A program made the translations under genes and the position numbers. A stretch of 6,735 bases of DNA from contig JAIEQQ010000021.1 of the NCBI GenBank assembly GCA_019747615.1, positions 1 through 6,735 on the forward strand. The letters are read 5' to 3'. Source of the DNA: Phycisphaerales bacterium (GTDB taxonomy: Bacteria > Planctomycetota > Phycisphaerae > Phycisphaerales > UBA1924). The notes under the pieces are model-generated. The model saw nothing but the letters and a program-made list of their open reading frames with translations. It had not been told where the DNA came from and made no database searches. Below are positions 1 to 6,004 of this stretch, piece by piece; position 1 is the first letter of the stretch, and each line of letters opens with the position of its first letter.

Positions 1-408
1 GTCGCCGGGAGTCTCTCAGCGGAGAGCGAGGCCCGCGTGCGAGCCGCGGATGCCGACGTGCGGCTCAGTATTCCGAGTGCCGCCGTCGTTGGCGAGCCCT
101 TCCCGGTGTTGCTTTACAGGCCGGGGAGGTCGAGACTTCTGCTGTTCGATCAAGTCGACGTCGTTGATTTGTTCGTTGACGGCGTGAAGATGCCAGTGAT
201 CGGGAAAACGTTCGACCGCTTTGAGCTCGACCCGCAAGCGTCGAGCAGAGGATTCAAGCCTCGCTTTGCCGATGGGGTCGCGAATCGGGCCGGTCGCGTC
301 GAGGTGTCCGTAGTCATCACGCTACGTCCTGTGAAGTCCGCGGCCACTCGGGGCGAGCCATCGAAGACGATCCGCATCGCGAGGGAGATTGATGTCTTGA
401 CGAAATGA
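1..408 (+). CDS. C-terminal part of a protein paralogous to the downstream zinc-ribbon membrane protein (5' truncated)
   Basis: The frame is open from base 1 to a TGA at 406-408, so the gene begins outside the window; an internal GTG at 37 is not needed as a start. The visible 135 residues are soluble, with no membrane segment and no cysteine motif. Residues encoded from base 7 to 117 align without gaps to residues 338-374 of the next protein (16 of 37 identical), including a shared RLS-[IV]-P core and a terminal L-Y. A VDGV motif and a closing R-E-[IL]-[DE]-[IV] motif are also shared. I therefore infer a diverged tandem paralogue whose missing part probably also carries membrane segments. 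The function is not recognised. The stop overlaps the ATG of the next gene by four bases (ATGA), which suggests cotranscription and possibly coupled translation. Confidence 0.7.
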   Translation, partial: VAGSLSAESEARVRAADADVRLSIPSAAVVGEPFPVLLYRPGRSRLLLFDQVDVVDLFVDGVKMPVIGKTFDRFELDPQASSRGFKPRFADGVANRAGRVEVSVVITLRPVKSAATRGEPSKTIRIAREIDVLTK

Positions 409-1988
409 ATGGCGGTCAGTGGGTCGGTCTGGGTCGCGACCGCTCGTTCATATCATGGACGCGGTTCGCCGGGGACGTGCGACGTCTGGGGCAACTCGGG
501 GAGATGGTCGTGTCAGAGTCTCGCACACATCAAGACGACCGCGCGGCGGCGGGCGTTGCATCGCCGCCGTCGTCGTTGACTCCGGGCGCGACGGGTCCTG
601 TCGCGCCGCCGGTGCCGCTTCGAAGGTGGTTGGTCTCGCGAGTGCTCCCCGCATCGGGCATCGTGCTGCTCGGACTCGTCCTGATCATGCTGAGCGATCA
701 CGAGCACGAGCCGCTTCGCCCGCGACCGGATTTGCACATCATGCGATATGTCGGCGCTGCGATCGTGGTGCTCGGTTGGGTCGGTGCATCGATCATGTGC
801 GCTTGGCGGCTGAGGCGGGTGACGAATGGGGCATCGCGTGCGATCTGGATTCCGGTCGTCCTGACAACGCCAATGGTCATGGTCGTCCCCATCATCACGG
901 TTGCCATCGCAAACGACTGGAGCACCTTCCCGGTTGCTGCACTCATGATCGGCACCACGACTTCTGGAATGGGGCTCATCCTCAGGGGGCTGACGCGTCG
1001 GGTCGGGGCGTCGCGCCATTGTCCCAAGTGCGAATATCAGTTCGATTTCTCGGAGACGGCGGCGCCGGGGTTGTGTCCAGAGTGCGCCACCGCTTGGATC
1101 GGGCAGCTTCGCGTCGGTGCGGTGAGATTCTCGAAGCCGCGCATCGCGCTCGGCGCAGCGCTGGCGGCTCTGCCGCTCTTGGTGCTGGTCTTGCCGTGGG
1201 GGCAACTGTTGATGCCGGCGAGCTGGCCAACGACGGCGCTCGTCGCGCACGCTCGGGTCTTCAAGCTCACCGGATGGGTCTATGACGAGCTCTTGTCCAG
1301 GCCGTTGACAGGCCCGGAGACCGATCAGGTCGCTCTGATGATGCTCGAAGCGCGCCAGTCCGACCGCTACGCACGGACGCTCTCCTCACGCTGGCTCCAA
1401 AACGCGCGGCGGTTTGGGCTGCTCTCGCCGGAACTCGAAGCGAAAGTCCAGCAAGAGCCTCTGGACATTCGGCTGAGCGTTCCCGTCAGTGCGCGAGCCG
1501 GGAGGAGAATCAAACTGACGCTCTATTCGGACGATCCGTTTCCCGTGACGTTCAATGCCTTTAATCCGATCAGCGTGACCGTCGATGGCGTCGAGGTCGT
1601 TGAGAAGGAATGGACGGCCTATGCCTCGCAGTTGCACCCGTACTCGATCAGGCGAGGCGAAGAAGCGCCGCTCTCAGCGATCGCGCCGCAGAAGCTTGGT
1701 ACGGTTTCGATGACGGTCAAACTCTCGGTGCCCTTCCTGCCGTTTGGTGGCAAAGCGGTCGGACCGCCACGGATCATCACGCTGACACGGGAGCTCGAGA
1801 TCGGCCAAAGAAAAACGCGGGCTCATCGCCCGCGTTTGGTCGTGTCAGCCGTTAGCTCACGGCGTCCGCCGGAAGTCTGCGGGGAGGCAGGCGGGACGGC
1901 TGCCCCACGGGAGCCATCAGCCCGGCGTCTTGTCCTTGCCGCCTGCGCCGCCACCGGCCAGCGCCGGCTGCTTGCTCAAGATTTGTGA
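405..1988 (+). CDS. multi-pass membrane protein with CxxC...CxxC zinc ribbon and extracytoplasmic-type C-terminal domain
   Basis: The frame encodes 527 residues from the ATG at 405. Hydrophobic segments, probably transmembrane, lie near residues 75-96, 113-134, 146-168, 174-193 and 247-270. Between the last two is a four-cysteine ribbon, Cys206-x2-Cys209 and Cys224-x2-Cys227, of the CPKC/CPEC type. I associate this layout with uncharacterised planctomycete membrane proteins. Residues 335-466 form a soluble domain homologous to the end of the preceding gene. The start is uncertain: the ATG at 405 overlaps the upstream stop but has no nearby ribosome site, whereas the GTG at 510 lies six bases after GGGGAG and would remove 35 residues of unconvincing sequence. 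The end is also odd. The sister protein stops about four residues after the shared R-E-L-E-I motif, but this frame continues about 60 residues, through a terminator hairpin and 72 bases antisense to the protease gene. Function unknown; a real gene is likely. Confidence 0.75.
   Translation: MNGGQWVGLGRDRSFISWTRFAGDVRRLGQLGEMVVSESRTHQDDRAAAGVASPPSSLTPGATGPVAPPVPLRRWLVSRVLPASGIVLLGLVLIMLSDHEHEPLRPRPDLHIMRYVGAAIVVLGWVGASIMCAWRLRRVTNGASRAIWIPVVLTTPMVMVVPIITVAIANDWSTFPVAALMIGTTTSGMGLILRGLTRRVGASRHCPKCEYQFDFSETAAPGLCPECATAWIGQLRVGAVRFSKPRIALGAALAALPLLVLVLPWGQLLMPASWPTTALVAHARVFKLTGWVYDELLSRPLTGPETDQVALMMLEARQSDRYARTLSSRWLQNARRFGLLSPELEAKVQQEPLDIRLSVPVSARAGRRIKLTLYSDDPFPVTFNAFNPISVTVDGVEVVEKEWTAYASQLHPYSIRRGEEAPLSAIAPQKLGTVSMTVKLSVPFLPFGGKAVGPPRIITLTRELEIGQRKTRAHRPRLVVSAVSSRRPPEVCGEAGGTAAPREPSARRLVLAACAATGQRRLLAQDL
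498..503 (+). promoter_or_regulatory. Shine-Dalgarno-like GGGGAG favouring an internal GTG start at 510
   Basis: GGGGAG lies exactly six bases before a GTG at 510 and abuts an ATG at 504. The spacing suits the GTG and is too short for the ATG. The competing ATG at 405 has its nearest purine-rich run (GGGAG, 383-387) 17 bases away. This site therefore argues that the zinc-ribbon protein may begin at residue 36 of the longest frame. Confidence 0.4.
1807..1837 (-). terminator. intrinsic terminator of the S41 protease gene
   Basis: A perfect 10-bp inverted repeat (1813-1822 with 1828-1837) surrounds a five-base loop, TCATC. Read on the minus strand, the GC-rich stem is followed by a T-rich tail (TTTTTCTTT), the classic form of a Rho-independent terminator. 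It lies 79 bases beyond the protease stop codon. On the plus strand the same hairpin has only TTT after it, so termination of the convergent gene would be weaker. The hairpin lies inside the open frame of that convergent gene. Confidence 0.85.
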
Positions 1989-4307
1989 CCGCAGCAGTGT
2001 GACGGCGGTCTGGAGCTGGAGGTCGATGCCGTCGGTCAGGAGCTGATTCGGGTTCGGCGGGAAGTTCTTCGGGTCCGCGCGGTACATCGTGTCCTCTTCG
2101 TCGCGGGTGACGCGCCGGGCGACGGGCTTGGCGTTCGCCGGCAGGTCCGCGTCGTTGCGGAGCATGAGCGCGTCGGAGATCTGGCCCGGGAGCATGTCCA
2201 CCTTCAGGTGCGGATCAACGCCCCAGCTTGTGGCCTTCTCGCGCCGGTGGATGAGCTTGCAGTTGGGCAGGTAGTAGTACTGCGTGGTGACCTTGACCGC
2301 CGCGGTGTTGGCGAGCGTGACGACGTTCTGGACTGAGCCCTTGCCGAAGCTGCGGTTGCCCAGCACCAGGAGCTTGAGCTTGCCGGCGTCGGCGTAGTGG
2401 CGCAGTGCGCCCGAGACGATCTCTGAGGCGCTGGCGGAGCCCTCGTTGACGAGGACGATGATCGGCACGCCGCTGAGGCGGACGCGGGCCGCCTCGGCGA
2501 CGTGGGTCTCGACGCGCTCGCCGGTGTTCAGCTCGGTATAAACGATCTCGCCGGCATCGACGAACGTGTTGGACACGCTCACCGCCTCGGTCAGCAGCCC
2601 GCCGGGGTTGAAGCGGAGATCGATGACCAGCCCGTTGAGCGCGGTCTTCTTGAGCTTGGCGATCGCGCGATGCAGGTCTCGCGTCGTGGTGTCGCTGAAG
2701 CCGGTGACGCGGATGTAGCCGATGCCCGTCTGCGAGTCGATGGTGAAGTTCCACTCGTTGTCGCCCTTGCCCTCGCGCGACCAGCCCTTGACGGAGTAGA
2801 CCGGGATCGTCGCGCGGGTCAGCTCAAACGCAACGTCCTGGCCCTCGCGCTCCATCGTGATTTTCACCTTGGTGCCCGGCCGACCGGTGATCTGCTCGAT
2901 CGCCTGGTCAAGGCTCATGCCCAGGGCCGAATCCTCGTTGATCTTCTTGATGTAATCGCCCGGCATGACGCCGGCGGTCTGGGCCGGTGAGCCGGGGATC
3001 GGCGTCACGACCTTGATCATCTGGGTCTCTTCGTCAAGCTGGATCTGGATGCCCACGCCGGGGAACGAGGCCTCGGTCATGCGCTTGAAGCGGGCCAGCT
3101 CGTCGGGCCAGATGATCGCCGAGAACTCGTCGAGCGTGTCAAAGGCGCCGATGCCGAACTCGTGGACGAGCGCCGCTTCGAGGATCTTCGTGCTCGCGCG
3201 GTTGGCGCTGAACATGTCGTTGATCACGTCCGCCAGCGCGAAGCGATCGGGTACGCCCTGAGCGTCGGTAACGTCCTTGATCTTGGTGTTGACCCACGAG
3301 AGCATCATCTCGCGGTCGCGGGCGCTATCCAAGCCGGGGAATGCGACGCGCAGGTCGGGCGTGGTGACCATCGTCTTGATGGCTTCAAGCCCGCCGAGGA
3401 TCATCTTCCGCATGCCGATGCGCTCGACATGGCGGTCGGCGGCGAACGCCATCGCGTTGATCAGCAGGTTCTCTTTCAGGTCGCGGAGCTTGGTCTGGAA
3501 CGCCTCGCCGACGCTGTTGAACGGCGGCAGAGCCGCGAGCTTCGGATCGCGCTTGCGCTCGATCTCGCGTCGCTCGTTGCGAAGCTCCCACAAGCGCTTG
3601 GGGGCGTAGAGCCGGAGCATCGCCAGGCGATCGCCGATGCGCCGCGTGTCGGCCTTGAACCGCCCGTCAACATCAAGCAGCACGTTCAGGCGGCTGAAGA
3701 GCTCGCCAGCCATGAGCCACTGCCCCTCGCTCTCCATGCGACGCGCGGCTTCTTCGCCCAGCTTGATCGCCGATTGGACCCGAGCCGAGCCGAGGACCGC
3801 CGCCTTCGCCGCGGCGTCGGGCGCGAGCTCGTGCAGCTCGATCGAGTGCTTGAGCGCGTCGGAGATGCTCGCGGGCGTCGGCGTCGCGGCGAGCTGCTCA
3901 TCGAGATCAGCGCCGGCCTTGGCGACGCGGGCGGCGCGCATCGATTCGCGCTTCTGGATGCTTGTCCGCAGGGCCTCGATATCCCCCCGCAGCAGTGACA
4001 GCGTTGGATCATCCGCGCTGGGCGTTGCGACGCTTGTCAGCAGGCGATCAAAGTCGCCCGCCTTCGCCGCGGCCCATTCCTTGTCTGACAATTCGCTCAG
4101 CAACGTACCGCCGCCCATGGGCGTCGCAGGGGATTGCGCCGGCGCGGCGGGCGCGGGGGGGGCGGCCGGTGCGACGGGTGTGGGGGGGGCGGGGGGTGCG
4201 GAAGGTGCCGTGGGGGCGTTCTTCTGGCCGAGCGCGGGCGAGATCGAGATCAGCAGTCCGGCCACGAGCGCGAGCGGTGCGAGGCGGTTCATCAGACGGT
4301 GCTTCAT
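1917..4307 (-). CDS. secreted S41 (C-terminal processing / tail-specific) peptidase with PDZ domain
   Basis: This 796-residue serine protease probably acts outside the cytoplasmic membrane, cutting substrates near their C-termini. The chosen ATG begins a clear signal peptide (positive start, hydrophobic core, likely cut after Ala25-Leu-Gly27). A Pro/Ala-rich linker follows at 31-64, then a largely helical, charged region of about 350 residues (67-410) that I cannot assign. A PDZ domain covers about 415-500 (GVGI at 417-420). The S41 core follows, with VIDLR-x-NPGG at 561-570, GSASASE with predicted nucleophile Ser626, and FGKGSVQ with Lys656 and Gln660, which match the Ser-Lys-Gln set known from CtpB. 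The C-terminus is a Gly/Lys-rich tail. The frame extends upstream to 4469, but that stretch looks non-coding. CtpA-type enzymes are usually near 400-500 residues, so this one is long, owing to the N-terminal region. A strong terminator follows the gene. Confidence 0.93.
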   Translation of the reverse strand: MKHRLMNRLAPLALVAGLLISISPALGQKNAPTAPSAPPAPPTPVAPAAPPAPAAPAQSPATPMGGGTLLSELSDKEWAAAKAGDFDRLLTSVATPSADDPTLSLLRGDIEALRTSIQKRESMRAARVAKAGADLDEQLAATPTPASISDALKHSIELHELAPDAAAKAAVLGSARVQSAIKLGEEAARRMESEGQWLMAGELFSRLNVLLDVDGRFKADTRRIGDRLAMLRLYAPKRLWELRNERREIERKRDPKLAALPPFNSVGEAFQTKLRDLKENLLINAMAFAADRHVERIGMRKMILGGLEAIKTMVTTPDLRVAFPGLDSARDREMMLSWVNTKIKDVTDAQGVPDRFALADVINDMFSANRASTKILEAALVHEFGIGAFDTLDEFSAIIWPDELARFKRMTEASFPGVGIQIQLDEETQMIKVVTPIPGSPAQTAGVMPGDYIKKINEDSALGMSLDQAIEQITGRPGTKVKITMEREGQDVAFELTRATIPVYSVKGWSREGKGDNEWNFTIDSQTGIGYIRVTGFSDTTTRDLHRAIAKLKKTALNGLVIDLRFNPGGLLTEAVSVSNTFVDAGEIVYTELNTGERVETHVAEAARVRLSGVPIIVLVNEGSASASEIVSGALRHYADAGKLKLLVLGNRSFGKGSVQNVVTLANTAAVKVTTQYYYLPNCKLIHRREKATSWGVDPHLKVDMLPGQISDALMLRNDADLPANAKPVARRVTRDEEDTMYRADPKNFPPNPNQLLTDGIDLQLQTAVTLLRSQILSKQPALAGGGAGGKDKTPG
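4155..4196. repeat. G8, G8 and G6 homopolymer runs in the Pro/Ala linker; G-quadruplex motif
   Basis: The plus strand carries G8 (4155-4162), G8 (4182-4189) and G6 (4191-4196), which are C-runs in the coding strand of the protease linker. Bases 4176-4196 satisfy a G3+ four-tract quadruplex pattern with loops of 1-3 bases. The plus strand is the template for the protease gene, near its 5' end. These runs are also where polymerase slippage or sequencing indels are most likely. Confidence 0.6.
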
Positions 4308-4313
4308 GGATGG

Positions 4314-4317
4314 TCCT
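4314..4317 (-). promoter_or_regulatory. weak ribosome binding site (AGGA) for the S41 protease
   Basis: AGGA on the minus strand lies six bases before the ATG at 4307. With the signal peptide that begins at that ATG, it supports 4307 rather than the upstream in-frame ATG at 4469 as the start. Confidence 0.5.
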
Positions 4318-4426
4318 ATGGGTACGAAGCGTTCGGGTTGTACCTGGCGGGCGGATTTCGATCGATTCAACCGTGTATACGACGCGGGCGGGCGGATCGT
4401 TTTTGAAGCCCGGAGAGTTCCGTGGT

Positions 4427-4445
4427 GATTCCCGACGTGGGAATC
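4427..4445. repeat. perfect 7-bp inverted repeat in the gap between the transporter and protease genes
   Basis: GATTCCC and GGGAATC flank a five-base centre (GACGT). It lies in the 178-base non-coding gap 4308-4485, about 40 bases past the transporter stop and 120 bases before the protease start. No T-run follows on either strand, so it is a weak terminator at best; an operator is equally possible. The rest of the gap shows a ribosome site at 4314-4317 and no promoter with acceptable spacing. Confidence 0.45.
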
Positions 4446-4485
4446 GTCGTCTGTTACCCTGCCGAGCATCAGCGTACCGGGTCTT

Positions 4486-5796
4486 CTAGATGTCCGCCCT
4501 GCGGATATCGGGCGGATTTTCTGGCCGATTCGCGGTGCGCCAAGCCGCGCCGATCGCCACCGCCGCCAGAGCGCCGACGGTGCCCGCCGTCGCCACTCCC
4601 GCTTGCCCAGGCGTCATCATGGTTCCACTTGACATTAATGCCGGCGTCGCCATCGCAGCGGGCACGAGCCCGCAGATCGGCCCCAGCGTATAGCCCACCC
4701 CAATCATGGCCTCGTGCATCCCGCCGGCCTCGACCTCCGCCGAGCCGACCTCCATCGCGTAGTACAGCGCGCCGCAGTAGATCGTCGCCGCCCCGCAGCC
4801 AAACGCGATGAGCCCGACCACCAGCGCGGCAACCCCCGGCAGGCCGGCCCCGATCAAGGGGGACACCATCGAGAGGACAAATCCCGCGAGCAACAGCCCG
4901 GTGCCGACCGTCGGCGCGGTCCAGCGCCCGTGCCAACCGTGCCAGCGTTGCAAGAGGCCGAACGTCGCGACGCGTGCCGCGATCCACACCGAGCCCAGGG
5001 CCGGGCCCCAGCGATCGGCCACGCCGAGGCGAGCGACCAGGTCCGGCAACACCGGCGAGAGCGCGTACATCACCATATAAGCGGTGGGCAGCAGCACGCG
5101 ATGCACGCGCAGCAGCGGGCGATAGATCGGCGGGACCGCGTGCTGCTCCTGCGGGTGTGCGCCGGGGTGCATGGGCAGGAAGAAGAGCACCGAGACCGAG
5201 GCCAGGTGCATGAACGCCGAGACGCCCAAGGCCATCGCCTGCCCCTCGGCGGCGAAGGGCACCATGGCCCACAGGCTGACCACCAGCGCGCTGGACCACG
5301 TGACGTTGAACGTGCCGGTGGCGCTGCGAAGCTCGACGCTGTTTCGCCCGCCGGAGAGGAACGACTCGACCACGGGCCAGAAGCCGCCGCAGAGCGCCGA
5401 GTACAGCGCCATGAACACCCAGACCGACCACGAGGTGCCGGCCCGCTCCGCCGGAGCAACCGCGAAGAACGCCCCCAGCGGCAGCAAACACAGCAAACCC
5501 ATCACGATCGACAGCGCCAGGAGCGCATCGCGCGGGCCGCGGAAGACGCCTCGTGCGATGAGCCTGCGCAGCAGCGGCCCGGTGGCCAGCGCCCCGGCGA
5601 CATACGTGATCCCCAGCAGCACGCCCATGAGACAGTTGAGCAGGGGCGAGAAGTTGTAGACGTTCTTGGTGATGAAGAAGATCCCGTTGTACGGGATGCC
5701 CGAGGCCATGGAGTTGACCCACGTGAAGGCCAGCACCGCCCAGAGCGGCGCCGTGGCGGCGTGTGAAGCGGCGTGGGTTGCGTGCCTGTCGGCCAT
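4486..5796 (-). CDS. major facilitator superfamily (MFS) transporter, substrate unknown
   Basis: The 436-residue protein is strongly hydrophobic with about 12 predicted membrane segments, for example near 18-41, 52-76, 90-113, 122-147, 165-184, 188-208, 233-252, 264-282, 296-316, 320-345, 363-383 and 398-418. This fits two six-helix bundles split by a hydrophilic loop near 209-230 (histidine- and proline-containing), as in MFS carriers. Other visible features are the GGFWPVVES stretch at 137-145, an acidic patch (Glu349-Glu356) and GGMHEAMIGVGYTLGP at 358-373. None identifies the substrate for me. The ATG at 5796 is chosen because the only upstream in-frame start is a TTG at 5838, and the added residues are charged and unconvincing. 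No clear ribosome site precedes it. The gene diverges from the tRNA and lies upstream of the protease on the same strand, probably as its own unit. Confidence 0.85.
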   Translation of the reverse strand: MADRHATHAASHAATAPLWAVLAFTWVNSMASGIPYNGIFFITKNVYNFSPLLNCLMGVLLGITYVAGALATGPLLRRLIARGVFRGPRDALLALSIVMGLLCLLPLGAFFAVAPAERAGTSWSVWVFMALYSALCGGFWPVVESFLSGGRNSVELRSATGTFNVTWSSALVVSLWAMVPFAAEGQAMALGVSAFMHLASVSVLFFLPMHPGAHPQEQHAVPPIYRPLLRVHRVLLPTAYMVMYALSPVLPDLVARLGVADRWGPALGSVWIAARVATFGLLQRWHGWHGRWTAPTVGTGLLLAGFVLSMVSPLIGAGLPGVAALVVGLIAFGCGAATIYCGALYYAMEVGSAEVEAGGMHEAMIGVGYTLGPICGLVPAAMATPALMSSGTMMTPGQAGVATAGTVGALAAVAIGAAWRTANRPENPPDIRRADI

Positions 5797-5831
5797 GGGC
5801 CGTGAGCGTATGTGATCAATCCCTCGCCGGT

Positions 5832-5860
5832 TTGCCAATCTCGCGCAGGGGCCTTAGCAT
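5832..5860 (+). promoter_or_regulatory. sigma-70-like promoter of tRNA-Arg
   Basis: TTGCCA (5832-5837, five of six consensus bases) is followed after exactly 17 bases by TAGCAT (5855-5860, four of six). Transcription would start near 5866-5868, about 12 bases before the mature tRNA, a normal length for a 5' leader removed by RNase P. Confidence 0.6.
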
Positions 5861-5878
5861 GAGCCGCTGAAGATACGC

Positions 5879-5952
5879 GTGCCCGTAGCTCAATTGGATA
5901 GAGCGTCGCCCTCCGAAGGCGAAGGTTGCAGGTTCGACTCTTGCCGGGCATA
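5879..5952 (+). tRNA. tRNA-Arg, anticodon CCG
   Basis: A full 74-base cloverleaf can be drawn. The acceptor stem is 5879-5885 with 5945-5951, the D stem GCTC/GAGC is 5888-5891 with 5901-5904, and the anticodon stem TCGCC/GGCGA is 5906-5910 with 5918-5922. The anticodon loop is CTCCGAA with anticodon CCG at 5913-5915. The variable loop is five bases, and the T arm GCAGG-TTCGACT-CTTGC is 5928-5944. The discriminator is A5952. It decodes CGG. The CCA tail is not encoded. The first acceptor pair is G-U and one T-stem pair is G-U; all other pairs are Watson-Crick. Confidence 0.95.
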
Positions 5953-5960
5953 TTGAAGTC

Positions 5961-5979
5961 GCGAGACGCGAGACGCGAG
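5961..5979. repeat. 7-bp tandem repeat (GCGAGAC, 2.7 copies)
   Basis: Two exact GCGAGAC units plus GCGAG follow eight bases after the tRNA. A further GACGCGAGA lies at 5997-6005. The repeats sit in the gap between the tRNA and the alkyltransferase gene. TCGCG-AGA-CGCGA (5959-5971) can form a small hairpin, but no T-run follows, so I do not call it a terminator. Confidence 0.7.
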
Positions 5980-6004
5980 TGGGTCGAGAGGTGTGTGACG
6001 CGAG

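Noticed and set aside
3637..4428. Long plus-strand open frame (263 codons) opposite the protease 5' region
   Set aside because: It is antisense to a protease with signal peptide and linker, is rich in Ala/Ser/Gly/Arg, and shows no domain; such shadows are expected in GC-rich coding DNA.
4308..4469. N-terminal extension of the protease to an ATG at 4469
   Set aside because: The 54 added residues contain no recognisable feature, and the internal ATG at 4307 directly begins a signal peptide with AGGA six bases upstream.
4493..4520. Inverted repeat TCCGCCC/GGGCGGA followed by TTTT on the plus strand
   Set aside because: It lies in the last codons of the minus-strand transporter with a 10-base loop and faces no plus-strand gene that would need it, so it is probably chance.
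4714..5766. Plus-strand open frame of 350 codons opposite the transporter
   Set aside because: Arg/Gln/His-rich composition with no motif, lying wholly antisense to a clear 12-segment transporter.
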